Assembly: GCA_903822175.1 (NCBI GenBank)
Contig: CAIJOB010000004.1
Span: 1 to 64,000, forward strand
Source of the DNA: an uncultured Alphaproteobacteria bacterium
GTDB lineage: Bacteria; Pseudomonadota; Alphaproteobacteria; Caulobacterales; Caulobacteraceae
Direction of reading: 5' to 3'
Length of the DNA: 64,000 nucleotides
Below are positions 50,710 through 60,863 of the stretch, one piece after another. Made by a program: the position numbers and the translations under genes. Positions within the stretch are counted from its first letter, which is position 1. Each line of letters opens with the position of its first letter. The notes under the pieces were generated by a model. It saw only the letters and a list, made by a program, of their open reading frames with translations. It searched no databases and was not told where the DNA came from.

Positions 50710-51540
50710 ATGAGCGAGACCCTGGCGAAGCCTGCCACCGAAACCGCGTCCGAGGTCCTCTACGAGGTGGCCGATGGCATCGCCACCATCACCCTGAACC
50801 GGCCGGAGCGGATGAACGCCATCTCCGGCCCGATGCTGGCCAAGCTCAGCCAAGACCTCCTGAAGGCCAACGCCGACCCCAAGGTCCGGGTGGTCCTGCT
50901 GACCGGCGCCGGGCGCGCCTTCTGCGTCGGCCTGGACCTGGTGGACGCCACGCAAGGCTCGGGCATTGGCTCGACGTCGCAGGCCTCCAGCGTCTCGGTG
51001 AACCTGGACCTGCGCAACACGCCGCCGACCATTCTCTTCAACCTCGACAAGCCGACCATCTGCGCCCTGAACGGGGCGGCGGCGGGCTATGGCCTCGACA
51101 CCGCGCTCGGCTGCGACATCCGGATCATGGGCGAGAGCTCGAAACTGGCCGCCGCCTTCGTCAAGCGCGGCGTGGTCCCAGAAAGCGGCGGGACCTGGCT
51201 GCTGCCCCGCCTGGTGGGCTGGTCGAAGGCCGCCGAGCTGATCTTCACCGGCCGCACCCTGTCGGCCGCCGACAGCCTGGCGCTGGGCCTGACGAACGAG
51301 GTGGTCCCCGACGCCGAGCTCCTGACCCGCGCCCGCGCCGTGGCCGCCGAGATCGCCGCCAACGCGCCCCTGGCCGTCCAGTCCGCCAAACGGCTGATGC
51401 GCATGGGCATGGAGGAGACGTTCAACGACCACGTCCACCACGTCTATCTGCAGTTCCTGCAGCTGGTCCGCACCCAGGACTTCCGCGAAGGCATGACCTC
51501 GTTCCTGGAAAAGCGGCCCGCGGATTTTCACGGCCGATAG
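50710..51540 (+). CDS. Enoyl-CoA hydratase/isomerase family protein
   Basis: A 276-residue crotonase-fold enzyme. ITLNRPERMNAISGPMLAKL, GAGRAFCVGLDLVDATQGSG (oxyanion hole) and ALNGAAAGYGLDTALGCDIR are clear, and ESGGTWLLPRLVGWSKAAEL carries the Glu that often serves as catalytic base. I chose the ATG at 50710, not 50701, because AAGAGG then lies nine bases upstream. It differs clearly from the other hydratase at 34845. The strong terminator just before it means its promoter must overlap the terminator or it relies on read-through. Confidence 0.88.
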   Translation: MSETLAKPATETASEVLYEVADGIATITLNRPERMNAISGPMLAKLSQDLLKANADPKVRVVLLTGAGRAFCVGLDLVDATQGSGIGSTSQASSVSVNLDLRNTPPTILFNLDKPTICALNGAAAGYGLDTALGCDIRIMGESSKLAAAFVKRGVVPESGGTWLLPRLVGWSKAAELIFTGRTLSAADSLALGLTNEVVPDAELLTRARAVAAEIAANAPLAVQSAKRLMRMGMEETFNDHVHHVYLQFLQLVRTQDFREGMTSFLEKRPADFHGR

Positions 51541-51552
51541 ACGGCGCGCATT

Positions 51553-51656
51553 CCTCTCCCCCGCGAAGCGAGAGGGAGAGGGTAGGGAGAGGGCCAGGCG
51601 GCCGCATTTCCCTCTCCTCGATCCTCTCCCTCTCTTCGCGATGCTCGGGGGAGAGG
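51553..51656. repeat. Purine/pyrimidine-rich inverted-repeat element
   Basis: The left arm (51553-51582: CCTCTCCCCCGCGAAGCGAG then AGGGAGAGG) and right arm (51623-51656, reversed: CCTCTCCCCCGAGCATCGCG then AAGAGAGGGAGAGG) form an imperfect inverted pair. A shorter copy is at 33545. It fills the gap between convergent genes. Confidence 0.75.
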
Positions 51657-51663
51657 AGGGTCC

Positions 51664-52542
51664 TCAGGCGGCCTGAGGCGTCTCGTTGACCAGCCGGTGG
51701 CCGAGCACCGGCGCAGCCTCGCCGGGATGGACCAGGGTGGCGTAGCCGAAGGCGTGGCGCAGGTGGCGGTGCAGGCGCCGCTCAAGCACCGCGACGTCGC
51801 GCTCGGCGTAGCGGCAGGCCAGCCTCGCGCCTCGATCCGGCGCGATGTCCTCGCCATACGCCGGGTCCAGATTGGCGCGCACCACCGCGTGGGAGGAGAC
51901 CGCGACCGCCGCGGCCACATCGGCCTCGTCGAGCTCGACGCCCCAGTGCGCCCAGATGCGCCGCACCCAGGTCTGCGGATCACGCTCCACGTCCTCGTAG
52001 CGGACCACCAGCACCTGGCGCGGGAAGATGCGCTTCAGCGCCCCCCAGCGGTTGAAGAAGCGGATGAACCACCAGATGTCGACGCCCTGGGCGCGGGGCT
52101 GGCGCGCCACGTAGTCGTCCAGCTCGCCAAGCGCCTTGGCCTCGCGCCACTTGAAGAAATAGGAGAGCAGCGAATCCGGAATGTGCCGCACCAGCAGCAC
52201 GACCGGCGGCATCCGCAGAATCCGCATCGCGCCCAGGAGCGCGATCAGCCGTGACGGCATGTGGTGCGAGCTGCCGATCTTCGGCGCCTGGGGAAAGCGG
52301 CGGCGATGACGGGCGTGGCCGACGTAGAGGTCGCTCTCCGGACCGCTGGAATAGGCCGGACGGGGCAGGCCCATCTGGCTGGCGATCGCCGCGCTCAGCA
52401 TAAAGCGCAACCAGTGAGTGCCGGAGTTGTTGCCGCTGATCAGGAAGCCGTCGACCCGGTCGCCGTAGTGCAGCAGGTGGAAACGCGAGAGATCGTCACG
52501 TACGTCGGCGGCGAATAGCGACAGGCCGTTGTCGTAACGCAT
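51664..52542 (-). CDS. Sulfotransferase family protein
   Basis: A 292-residue protein with the sulfotransferase fold, which moves sulphate from PAPS to an alcohol or amine. The 5'-phosphosulphate loop is near the start (VDGFLISGNNSGTHWLRFML), and the 3'-phosphate site is in VVLLVRHIPDSLLSYFFKWR; LVVRYEDVERDPQTWVRRI follows. The acceptor is unknown, perhaps an envelope sugar or lipid. It has an AT-rich upstream region with a good -10 hexamer. The by-product PAP would be cleared by cysQ. Confidence 0.85.
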   Translation of the reverse strand: MRYDNGLSLFAADVRDDLSRFHLLHYGDRVDGFLISGNNSGTHWLRFMLSAAIASQMGLPRPAYSSGPESDLYVGHARHRRRFPQAPKIGSSHHMPSRLIALLGAMRILRMPPVVLLVRHIPDSLLSYFFKWREAKALGELDDYVARQPRAQGVDIWWFIRFFNRWGALKRIFPRQVLVVRYEDVERDPQTWVRRIWAHWGVELDEADVAAAVAVSSHAVVRANLDPAYGEDIAPDRGARLACRYAERDVAVLERRLHRHLRHAFGYATLVHPGEAAPVLGHRLVNETPQAA

Positions 52543-52594
52543 GGGTAGCCCCGAACCAGATCTCGAGGCTACATGAACCGATTTTTATGCCAAC

Positions 52595-52603
52595 ATTATA
52601 ACA
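52595..52603 (-). promoter_or_regulatory. Extended -10 promoter of the sulfotransferase gene
   Basis: On the minus strand the sequence reads TGTTATAAT, an extended -10 element with a perfect TATAAT hexamer, about 55 bases before the start codon in an AT-rich gap. I see no clear -35 hexamer, which fits extended -10 promoters. Confidence 0.5.
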
Positions 52604-52642
52604 GGAGCATGTATTCACATCTCAGGGTTGTCACATACGCCG

Positions 52643-53305
52643 TTATCCGAAACCCTTCAGATCGGCCCAGACCTCGAAGGCGTCGCGGCTGGCCTTCAGA
52701 GTGTTGATCGGATGCTCGGCGTCGCGATAGCCGAGCGCCATGCCGGCAAACAGCATGTGATCGTCAGGTAAGCCCAGGAACTCAGCCACGGTCTTCGGAT
52801 AGCGCGCCCAGTATTCCTGCGGACAGGTGTCGAGGCCCCGCTCGACGGCCAGCAGCATCACGTTCTGCATGAACATGCCAAGGTCCGCCCATTGCGGTGG
52901 CCCAAGCTTGCGGTCGAGGCAGAAGAACAGGCCGACCGGCGCCCCGAAGAAGTCACCGTTCTTGGCCAGCTGCCGCAATCTCGCCGGCTTGTCCTCGTGA
53001 GGAATACCGATTGTCGCATAGAGGTCTTCGCCGTTCTGGAATCGCCGCGTGCGGAAGGGCTCCCAGAGATTGGGCGGATAGACGTCGTATTCCGACTCTT
53101 CCCCGAACGGATTGGCCGCGGCCTTGGCCTTGAAGGCGGCCAGCGGATCGCCGGCAAGGCCATAGACCCGCCAGGGCTGCAGATTCCCGCCGCTGGGCGC
53201 CTGGGCGGCGCGAGCCAGGATCTCTGCCACGAGGTCGCCGGCCACCGGGTCGGGCTTGAAGGCGCGGATTGAGATGCGGGCGGCGACAGCGTCCGAGACG
53301 TCCAT
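52643..53305 (-). CDS. Nitroreductase family flavoprotein
   Basis: A 220-residue FMN enzyme that reduces nitro or quinone compounds with NAD(P)H. Flavin-binding signatures are [16 protein letters not shown] at the start, [18 protein letters not shown], and [20 protein letters not shown] at the end; [20 protein letters not shown] is the dimer helix. GGAG precedes the ATG at 53305. Its start is close to that of mtgA on the other strand, so the two share a short divergent region. The substrate is unknown. Confidence 0.9.
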   Translation of the reverse strand: MDVSDAVAARISIRAFKPDPVAGDLVAEILARAAQAPSGGNLQPWRVYGLAGDPLAAFKAKAAANPFGEESEYDVYPPNLWEPFRTRRFQNGEDLYATIGIPHEDKPARLRQLAKNGDFFGAPVGLFFCLDRKLGPPQWADLGMFMQNVMLLAVERGLDTCPQEYWARYPKTVAEFLGLPDDHMLFAGMALGYRDAEHPINTLKASRDAFEVWADLKGFG

Positions 53306-53403
53306 GGGGAGAGAGCTCCGGCTTGACCTTGAGGGGCGGCGCACGCCAGCTATCGCCGTGGCCCCTAAGTCAGGCAAGGGGTCTCGGGCGGGAACAGAAA
53401 CCC

Positions 53404-54132
53404 TTGGCCAGACGCGCACGATCGCAGCGACAAGGCCCGCGCGGCGGGCTCATCGGCCGGCTGTTCCGCTGGGCGCTGATCGCCATCCTGGTGTTCGGCT
53501 TCGCCGGTCCGGTCCTGGTGGTCGCCATCTACCGTTTCGTGCCGCCGCCGATGACCTGGCTGATGGTCGAGCGGATGTTCGAAGGCCACGGCTTCGACCG
53601 CCGCTGGGTCCCCTTGCGCCGCATTTCGCCGCAACTGGTGCGCAGCGTCATCGGCGCCGAGGACAGCCGGTTTTGCGAACACCACGGGTTCGACTGGAAC
53701 GCCATCCAGAAGGCGATGCAGCACAACGAGGAAGGCAAGAAGCTGCGGGGCGGTTCGACGATCAGCCAGCAGACCGCCAAGAACATCTTCCTCTGGCCGG
53801 GCCGCGACTATGTCCGCAAAGGCCTGGAGGCCTGGTTCACCGTCCTGATCGAGGGGATCTGGGGCAAGCCCCGGATCATGGAGGTCTATCTGAACTCCAT
53901 CGAATGGGGGGCCGGCGTCTATGGCGCGGAAGCCGCCGCCCAGGCCAATTTCCACATCAGCGCCGCCCAGCTGAACCCGGCCCAGGCCGCGCGGCTGGCG
54001 GCGATCATCCCCAAGCCGCTGGCTTGGAAGGCCGCCAAGCCCGGCCCCTACATCCAGAAGCGCCAGGGCCACATCACCGCCGCCGCCGGAACGATCCGCC
54101 GCGACGGCCTCGCCGACTGCGTTCTGAAGTAA
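53404..54132 (+). CDS. mtgA: Monofunctional peptidoglycan glycosyltransferase
   Basis: A 242-residue GT51 enzyme that polymerises lipid II into glycan strands. One membrane helix ([20 protein letters not shown]) is followed by the catalytic domain with the catalytic Glu in [20 protein letters not shown], then [20 protein letters not shown] and [20 protein letters not shown]. The frame is open upstream without a good ATG near the domain. A TTG at 53404 gives a short basic cytoplasmic tail; this start is a guess. The function is certain from motifs. Confidence 0.92.
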   Translation: MARRARSQRQGPRGGLIGRLFRWALIAILVFGFAGPVLVVAIYRFVPPPMTWLMVERMFEGHGFDRRWVPLRRISPQLVRSVIGAEDSRFCEHHGFDWNAIQKAMQHNEEGKKLRGGSTISQQTAKNIFLWPGRDYVRKGLEAWFTVLIEGIWGKPRIMEVYLNSIEWGAGVYGAEAAAQANFHISAAQLNPAQAARLAAIIPKPLAWKAAKPGPYIQKRQGHITAAAGTIRRDGLADCVLK

Positions 54133-54184
54133 TAGGCGCGGTCGAGAGTCGCCGATCAATCGGATCATTCAACCTATTCAGGCT

Positions 54185-54308
54185 CGTCATGGCCCGGCTT
54201 GTCCGGGCCACCCATGATCTCCGCGTCGCAGGATGAAGCTCGCCGCCGCCGCGGGCCTTTCATCAAGCTCGGTGTTCATGGGTCGCCCGGACAAGCAGGG
54301 CGATGACG
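54185..54308. repeat. Inverted-repeat element, 32-bp variant arms
   Basis: Bases 54185-54216 and 54278-54308 form imperfect inverted arms (CGTCATGGCCCGGCTTGTCC against CGTCATCGCCCTGCTTGTCC, read inward). It is a diverged member of the family at 39399. It lies between mtgA and the PEP-CTERM gene. Confidence 0.8.
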
Positions 54309-54427
54309 ATCAAGAAGGGGAATGGTGACGCCGACGCGTCTGGCGCGTGAGTTGCAACGTACCTGAGCAATAGGGGGAGCTGTGCCGTAGCGGCACGAGG
54401 CCCTCGCTCTGGCCACGAGGCATAGCT

Positions 54428-55129
54428 TTGAAAACCTTTTTCGCCGCCGCCGGTATCGCCGCCATCGCGCTCGCCGCCGCCGGTTCCGCCTCGGCGACGG
54501 AGCTCCTGACCAACGGCGACTTCAGCGCCGGCCCCACCGGCTTCAGCAGCGGCTATGTCTATTCGCCGCCGAACGGCTTCGGCAACAATCTGTGGCCGGA
54601 AGGGACCTACGACGTCACCACCAATCCCAACCTGGACCACCCGCTGTTCTCCTCGTTCGGCGACCACACGACCGGCGAGGGCCAGATGATGGTGATCAAC
54701 GGCTCGGGCGCCCCGGATACGGTCATCTGGTCGGAAGGCTCGAACGCGAACCCGCTGCTGGGCGCCGCCAACACCGCCTACGACTTCTCCTTCTTCCTGC
54801 GTTCGGTCTATCCGGCGAGCCCGGCCCACCTGCAGATGTGGATCAACGGCGTGGCCGTCGAGGGCGCGACCTTCCAGGCCACCAACGACACCAGCGCCTG
54901 GTATGAATTCAGCTATTCTGGCGTCACCGGCGCAGGCGGCCTGAAGAGCATCTCGCTCACCAACCTGAACCTCGCGCCCAACGGCAACGACTTCGCGCTC
55001 GACGACATGCACCTGGGCGGCACGGCCGTTCCGGAGCCGGCCAGCTGGGCGCTGATGATCCTGGGCTTCGGCGGGGCCGGCGCCCTGCTGCGTCGCAATC
55101 GTAGGCGGATGATTGCCCTCACCGCCTGA
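54428..55129 (+). CDS. PEPxxWA-CTERM sorting-signal protein
   Basis: A 233-residue exported protein with a signal peptide (MKTFFAAAGIAAIALAAAGS). The mature part is a Gly/Asn/Ser-rich beta-sandwich-like domain (LLTNGDFSAGPTGFSSGYVY, then DFALDDMHLGG). The end is a sorting tag: VPEPASWALMILGFGG, a hydrophobic stretch and RRNRRR. Such proteins are cut and attached by an exosortase during export and often belong to surface matrices. The start is TTG at 54428 with GAGG upstream. No exosortase lies in the window. A terminator follows. Confidence 0.9.
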   Translation: MKTFFAAAGIAAIALAAAGSASATELLTNGDFSAGPTGFSSGYVYSPPNGFGNNLWPEGTYDVTTNPNLDHPLFSSFGDHTTGEGQMMVINGSGAPDTVIWSEGSNANPLLGAANTAYDFSFFLRSVYPASPAHLQMWINGVAVEGATFQATNDTSAWYEFSYSGVTGAGGLKSISLTNLNLAPNGNDFALDDMHLGGTAVPEPASWALMILGFGGAGALLRRNRRRMIALTA

Positions 55130-55164
55130 TCCTGAAGAGGCTCTCCAGCTCTTTAGGTGTGTAG

Positions 55165-55203
55165 AGCGCCGCCGGGTTCCCCGACCGGGCGGCGCTTTTC
55201 GTT
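55165..55203 (+). terminator. Intrinsic terminator after the PEP-CTERM gene
   Basis: AGCGCCGCC (55165-55173) pairs with GGCGGCGCT (55188-55196), followed by TTTCGTTT. A perfect nine-base stem with a U-rich tail. Confidence 0.85.
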
Positions 55204-55219
55204 TGCCCACAATTGTCGT

Positions 55220-55343
55220 CGTCATTCCCGGCCTTGTCCCGGGAACCCATAGACTCCGCGTTGAAGAAGAGGGCGCGGCGACGCCGTCGACCTGCCTGAG
55301 GTGAAGGCGATCATGGGTTCCCGGGACAAGCCCGGGAATGACG
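55220..55343. repeat. Inverted-repeat element, 31-bp arms
   Basis: Bases 55220-55250 and 55313-55343 are inverted arms with one mismatch in 31; the arm begins CGTCATTCCCGG. This is the same family as 39399 and lies between the PEP-CTERM terminator and the convergent YhhN gene. Confidence 0.88.
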
Positions 55344-55378
55344 ATCGGGATGGGAGCTCTTGGCGGTGCGGCGAGCAG

Positions 55379-56041
55379 CTATACCTCGTCCGCCGCCAGC
55401 GTCCGTGTGACGCCCAGGCAGATCAGCGCCTGGCCGGCGAAGTAGAGGCTCCAAACCAGGAACCCGACGAGCGCCGTCGCCTGCCCGGCCAGAGGTCCGG
55501 CGCGGGCGAAGATCAGCAGGTCAGACGCCAGGAACATCAGCGCGCCCAGCGCCACCCAGCTGCGCGGAAAGCGGCTCAACCCCGCCGTCGCGGCCATGGC
55601 GGAGAGCCCGAGCGCATAGGCCGCGACCCCAACGGCGCCCGCCCGATCCGCCGGCAACAGCCAGGCGGCGATGACCGTCACTGGTACGAGCAGCAGGCCT
55701 GAGACCCAGTCCGAGCGGCTGAGCCCCGGCCGCCGGTTCCTCAGATAGAGCCAGATCGCCACGAGGTGCCCGAGCAGGAACGCCCCACCGCCGACCACGA
55801 ACCCCGCCGCGCCCAGCAGCACGTCGCCCGCCGCGCCGAACGCCATCACCGCCGCCAGCAGCCAGCCATCGAGGCTCCGCGCCCTGAGCGCGGCGTAGAG
55901 CGCCAGCAACGCCACGCCCGAGCCCTTCCAGGCGAGGCCCACAGCCACCGTCAGCGGCAGATAGTCGGCGGCGAGATAGCTCACGCCTCCGATGATCGCG
56001 GCGGCCAGGACGACGCGCGCCAACAAGCTCTCGGACTTCAT
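55379..56041 (-). CDS. YhhN/TMEM86-family membrane protein (lysoplasmalogenase-like)
   Basis: A 220-residue protein with about eight hydrophobic helices. The family core is GDVLLGAAGFVVGGGAFLLG followed by HLVAIWLYLRN, and later LGALMFLASDLLIFARAG. Animal TMEM86 members hydrolyse lysoplasmalogens; bacterial ones are mostly uncharacterised. It begins at 56041, divergent from alanine dehydrogenase. There is no neighbour that hints at a lipid substrate. Confidence 0.85.
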   Translation of the reverse strand: MKSESLLARVVLAAAIIGGVSYLAADYLPLTVAVGLAWKGSGVALLALYAALRARSLDGWLLAAVMAFGAAGDVLLGAAGFVVGGGAFLLGHLVAIWLYLRNRRPGLSRSDWVSGLLLVPVTVIAAWLLPADRAGAVGVAAYALGLSAMAATAGLSRFPRSWVALGALMFLASDLLIFARAGPLAGQATALVGFLVWSLYFAGQALICLGVTRTLAADEV

Positions 56042-56169
56042 CGACCTACCCCCGTTTACGGTCCCAGGGTCACCGGTTGGCGCCGGCGAGGCAACGCCCC
56101 ATCGACTCCCGCCAGCCCATGCCCTAAACCCGCGCCAACCCGCAAAAACCAGCCTCCCAGGAGCCTCTC

Positions 56170-57282
<1,113 letters not shown>

Positions 57283-57283
57283 C

Positions 57284-57646
57284 CTAGGATTTTGGCGCGC
57301 CACGCCGCCGAAACGGCTTGCGTTTCAATTCCTTAGTCTCGCCCTTGGCCTTGGCCGTGATCTCCTTGAGCTTCACGGTCTGCAGGGCTGAGAGCGCCTG
57401 GCCCGGCGCGCCCTTCTCCGGATCGCCGAAGGCGCGGCCATAGGTTTTCAGGCGGTCGGAGACGGACCCCAGGAATTCGCCCTCCCATTCGGAGAGCTTG
57501 ACGCCGGCCCGATCGGCCTGGCGTTGCGCGCGCTTCAGAGCATTGAGTGCAGCGCGCTTAGCGACCGCCTTGGGATCGGGCGGCTTGCGGTTGGACCCGA
57601 AACCTGTCCGCTTCGGGCCCGTCTTATCTGGTGGCTTTCGGTTCAA
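57284..57646 (-). CDS. Basic protein coupled to gapR
   Basis: A 120-residue, strongly basic protein that I do not recognise. It has a Pro/Lys-rich start ([20 protein letters not shown]), a helical middle ([20 protein letters not shown] and [20 protein letters not shown]) and a Lys/Arg tail ([15 protein letters not shown]). The TTG start overlaps the gapR stop as TTGA, so it should be translated with gapR. The charge suggests nucleic-acid binding, but that is inference. Codon use is normal for the region. Confidence 0.75.
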   Translation of the reverse strand: MNRKPPDKTGPKRTGFGSNRKPPDPKAVAKRAALNALKRAQRQADRAGVKLSEWEGEFLGSVSDRLKTYGRAFGDPEKGAPGQALSALQTVKLKEITAKAKGETKELKRKPFRRRGAPKS

Positions 57647-57912
57647 ATCTCCCCGATCGCCGAGAGATAGAGGTCGAGGATGGCGTCCTCTTCCAGGCGC
57701 TTGGCGCGGTCCTGTTTGCGGATGCGGACGACCTTGCGGAGGATCTTGACGTCGAAGCCGTTGCCCTTGGCCTCGGCGAACACTTCCTTGATCTGCTCGG
57801 CGATCTCCGACTTTTCCTGCTCGAGCCGCTCGATGCGTTCGATGATCGACTTGAGCTGCCCCTGGGCGGCCTGGTTCAGCACATCGGGATGGGCGGAGGC
57901 GTCGTCGGCCAT
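57643..57912 (-). CDS. gapR: Nucleoid-associated protein GapR (DUF2312)
   Basis: An 89-residue, helical protein that in Caulobacter encircles overtwisted DNA ahead of polymerases and helps topoisomerases. It has the family features: [60 protein letters not shown] and the end [11 protein letters not shown]. Length is exact for the family. The ATG at 57912 is clear. It leads a two-gene unit with the basic protein that follows. It is conserved across alphaproteobacteria. Confidence 0.95.
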   Translation of the reverse strand: MADDASAHPDVLNQAAQGQLKSIIERIERLEQEKSEIAEQIKEVFAEAKGNGFDVKILRKVVRIRKQDRAKRLEEDAILDLYLSAIGEI

Positions 57913-58035
57913 GGGAAGTCTCTTCGAACTGGAACAGGAGTTGGCCGGACCCTATCGGCGCGGTCGGGGCCTGTCATGCTGGCCATGAACCTTGCCTGTG
58001 GATAAGCCGTTAGACGGAACGTCGCGGGAGCTGCC

Positions 58036-58623
58036 ATGAGCGAGAAATCCAAGGTCACGCAGGAAGACGCCGAGGCCGCAGTTCGCGTCCTGATCGAATG
58101 GGCCGGCGACGATCCCACCCGCGAGGGCCTGCTGGAGACGCCCAAGCGGGTCGCCAAGTCGTACCGCGAGCTGTTCGCCGGCTATGAGAGCGACCCCAAG
58201 GACTACCTGGCCAAGACCTTCGAGGAGGTGGCCGGTTACGACGAGCTGGTGATCCTAAAGGACATTCCCGTGGTCAGCTTCTGCGAGCACCACATGCTGC
58301 CGTTCATCGGCCGCGCGCACGTGGGCTACCTGCCGTCCGACCGGGTGGTCGGCATCTCCAAACTGGCGCGCGTGGTGCGCGGCTTCGCGCGACGCCTGCA
58401 AATCCAGGAGAAGCTGACGGCGCAGATCGCCGGCGCCATCCAGGAGATCCTCAAGCCCAAGGGCGTCGGCGTGGTGATCGTCTCCGAACACAGCTGCATG
58501 ACCATGCGGGGCGTCAACACGCCGGGGACGCGGCTGACCACCAGCCACCTGCTCGGAGAGGTCCGCGACGACCCGCGCACCCGCCAGGAGTTCTTCGACC
58601 TGGTCCGCACGCCCGACCGCTAG
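58036..58623 (+). CDS. folE: GTP cyclohydrolase I
   Basis: A 195-residue zinc enzyme that turns GTP into dihydroneopterin triphosphate, the first step of folate synthesis. Zinc ligands are C83 and H86 in SFCEHHMLPFIGRAHVGYLP and C154 in VSEHSCMTMRGVNTPGTRLT; GISKLARVVRGFARRLQIQE is also diagnostic. The ATG at 58036 follows a good purine-rich stretch. It is divergent from gapR and convergent with the HAD gene one base away. It acts in the cytoplasm as a decamer in known members. Confidence 0.95.
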   Translation: MSEKSKVTQEDAEAAVRVLIEWAGDDPTREGLLETPKRVAKSYRELFAGYESDPKDYLAKTFEEVAGYDELVILKDIPVVSFCEHHMLPFIGRAHVGYLPSDRVVGISKLARVVRGFARRLQIQEKLTAQIAGAIQEILKPKGVGVVIVSEHSCMTMRGVNTPGTRLTTSHLLGEVRDDPRTRQEFFDLVRTPDR

Positions 58624-58624
58624 G

Positions 58625-59227
58625 TCAGAGCAGGCCGGCGGCCTCCAGGGCGGGCCGCAGCGCCGCCGGGTCGGTGAAGTGGTGCGTCTGGAAGCCCAGC
58701 GCCCTGGCCGCGGCGATGTTGGTCGCGCTGTCGTCGACGAACAGCGCGTCTGCCGGCGCGAATCCGAACCGTTCGCAGGTCAGGTGAAAGATCGCGGCGT
58801 CGGGCTTCATCACCCCTTCGCGGCCGGAGACGATCCGTCCGTCGAGCCGGGCGAAGGCCGGGCTCATGGCGAAGGTCGCCGCTTCGGTCTCGTGACTCAT
58901 GTTGGTCAGCGCATATTGCTTCACGCCGCGCGCCTGCAGCGCTTCGATGGCCGCTTCTGTCTCGGGAATGGGGCCGGAGAACATCTCGTCCCAGCGGTGC
59001 TTCCAGGCCCAGATCGCATCGTGGTGCTCAGGAAACCGGGCGCTCAGCGCCGCGCAGTTGTCGGCGAAGGTCAGGCCGCAATCGGTCGGCCCATGCCAGT
59101 CCATGGTGCAGACGTCAGCGAGGAACCGGTCGCATTGCGCCGGATCGTCGAAAATCTTCGAATAGAGCGTGCGCGGGCTCCAGCGCACGATGACGTTGCC
59201 GACGTCCCAGATGACCGCTCTTGTCAT
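58625..59227 (-). CDS. HAD-superfamily hydrolase (YihX-like)
   Basis: A 200-residue phosphatase-like enzyme. The nucleophile Asp is in AVIWDVGNVIVRWSP, motif II is YALTNMSHET, the motif III Lys is in GVMKPDAAIFHL and motif IV is ALFVDDSATNIAAARALG. The DxGN form of motif I is as in YihX-type sugar-phosphate phosphatases. A helical cap lies between residues 15 and 80. It is followed upstream by rpmJ on the same strand. The substrate is unknown. Confidence 0.88.
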   Translation of the reverse strand: MTRAVIWDVGNVIVRWSPRTLYSKIFDDPAQCDRFLADVCTMDWHGPTDCGLTFADNCAALSARFPEHHDAIWAWKHRWDEMFSGPIPETEAAIEALQARGVKQYALTNMSHETEAATFAMSPAFARLDGRIVSGREGVMKPDAAIFHLTCERFGFAPADALFVDDSATNIAAARALGFQTHHFTDPAALRPALEAAGLL

Positions 59228-59249
59228 CGTGGCGACGCTCAGACGGTCG

Positions 59250-59375
59250 TCAGCCTTGCTTCGCCTTGAAGCGCGGGTTCGTCTTGTTGATCACATAGAC
59301 GACGCCCTTGCGGCGCACGAGCTTGCAGTCGCGGTGACGCGTCTTGAGCGACTTGAGCGAGCTTCTGACCTTCAT
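59250..59375 (-). CDS. rpmJ: 50S ribosomal protein L36
   Basis: A 41-residue ribosomal protein, found by reading the strand directly: [20 protein letters not shown], then [20 protein letters not shown] and G. It has the L36 fold sequence but only one of the four zinc ligands (the Cys in RDCKLV), so it is the zinc-free type usual in alphaproteobacteria. The ATG at 59375 follows TTAGGTC. It lies 22 bases upstream of the HAD gene, perhaps on the same transcript. Confidence 0.95.
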   Translation of the reverse strand: MKVRSSLKSLKTRHRDCKLVRRKGVVYVINKTNPRFKAKQG

Positions 59376-59519
59376 GACCTAATTCTCGGGCGCGCGGACG
59401 GTGGCGTCCGGGGGGTTTACAAGGAGCGCGCGGATATACGGAAAGGGGCCGGCGAAGTCAACGTCACGGGCTGCGGTTCCGATTGAGTGCGGACTCGACG
59501 CTCGCTAGACTCACCTGCG

Positions 59520-60863
59520 ATGCGCGCTCGCCACCTCTCGCTGGTCCTCTTCGCGGTCCTGGCCGCCTGCGCGAGCCCTGCGGCCAAGCCTCCGCCGCCG
59601 CGACCGATGCCGACCGCCCCGACGCCAAGCGCCGCCCGGCCTGCGCCGACCGCGCCCGCGCCGGCCCCAGAGGCGTCCTCAGCCGGGCCGGTGACGCCGC
59701 CGGCGGTCAGCGGCGACATGATCTTCGACGCCTGGGCCTCGGCCTTTTATCCTAAGGCGCTGAAGGCCGGCATCCGCCGCGAGGTGCTGGACCGCGAGAT
59801 GGCCGGCCTGACGCCCGATCCGCGCGTCGCCCAGCGCGACAGCCGCCAGCCTGAGTTCTCCCAGCCGATCTCGGTCTACATCAAGGGCGCCGTGACACCC
59901 GGGACGGCGTCGAAAGGCGAACAGGAACGGGCCGATGTGCCGCAACTGGCTGACATCGAGCAGAAGTACGGGGTGCCACGCGAGATCCTGATCGCCGTCT
60001 GGTCGCGAGAGAGCGCGTTTGGCGCCATCCAGGGCGACTTCGATGTGGTCCGCTCCATGGCCTCGCTGGCCGCCCAGGGCCGCCGCCGCGACTGGGCCGA
60101 GGGCGAGCTGATCGCCGCGCTCAAGATCATCCAGTCGGGCGAGGTGAGCCGCGAGAAGCTTAAGGGTTCCTGGGCCGGCGCCATGGGCCAGACCCAGTTC
60201 ATCCCGTCGGCTTATCTGTCGACCGCCGTGGACGCCGACGGCGACGGCAAGCGCGACATCTGGGCCTCCAGCGCCGACGCGCTCGCCTCGGCCGCCAATC
60301 TGCTGGCCAAGGGTGGCTGGCGGCGCGGCGAAAGCTGGGCGCGAGAGATCACCGTCCCCGCCGACTTCGACTTCGCGCTCAGCGAAGGCCCCAAGCTGAC
60401 GCCGGACGCCTGGACGGCGCTGGGCGTGCTGCGCGCCGATGGCCTGCCCTGGACCGATGCCGACAAGGCCGCTGAGGCGCAGCTGCTTGCGCCGGCGGGC
60501 GCGCAGGGGCCGATCTTCCTGCTGTTCCCCAACCACTTCGCGATCCGCAAGTACAACAACTCGGTGGCCTATGCGCTGGCCGTCGGATTGCTCGCCGACC
60601 GCATCGCCGGCGGCGGCCCGCTGGTCCGGCCCTGGCCCGCGGAGACGGCGCTGTCCCTGGCCGACCGGATGACCGCCCAGCGGGCGCTGGGCGCGCTGGG
60701 CTTCAGCCCGGGCACGCCGGACGGCATCGTGGGCGCGGGAACCCGCACGGCGCTGCGCGCGTGGCAGAAGGCCCGCGGCCTCACCGCCGACGGCTATCTG
60801 TCGCCGGACATGGTCGAGCGGCTGAAGACCGAGGCCGGCGCGGGCGCCGCCAGCGGCGGCTAG
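59520..60863 (+). CDS. MltB-type lytic murein transglycosylase, lipoprotein
   Basis: A 447-residue lytic transglycosylase that cuts glycan strands with formation of anhydro-muramic ends. A lipobox LAAC (C17) anchors it to a membrane; a Pro/Ala-rich linker follows to residue 70. The SLT domain has the catalytic Glu in IAVWSRESAFGAIQGDFDVV, and GAMGQTQFIPSAYLSTAVDA. A C-terminal peptidoglycan-binding domain (LGALGFSPGTPDGIVGAGTR) completes it. The ATG at 59520 begins the signal peptide. Its stop shares CTAG with the DUF3089 gene. Confidence 0.93.
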   Translation: MRARHLSLVLFAVLAACASPAAKPPPPRPMPTAPTPSAARPAPTAPAPAPEASSAGPVTPPAVSGDMIFDAWASAFYPKALKAGIRREVLDREMAGLTPDPRVAQRDSRQPEFSQPISVYIKGAVTPGTASKGEQERADVPQLADIEQKYGVPREILIAVWSRESAFGAIQGDFDVVRSMASLAAQGRRRDWAEGELIAALKIIQSGEVSREKLKGSWAGAMGQTQFIPSAYLSTAVDADGDGKRDIWASSADALASAANLLAKGGWRRGESWAREITVPADFDFALSEGPKLTPDAWTALGVLRADGLPWTDADKAAEAQLLAPAGAQGPIFLLFPNHFAIRKYNNSVAYALAVGLLADRIAGGGPLVRPWPAETALSLADRMTAQRALGALGFSPGTPDGIVGAGTRTALRAWQKARGLTADGYLSPDMVERLKTEAGAGAASGG

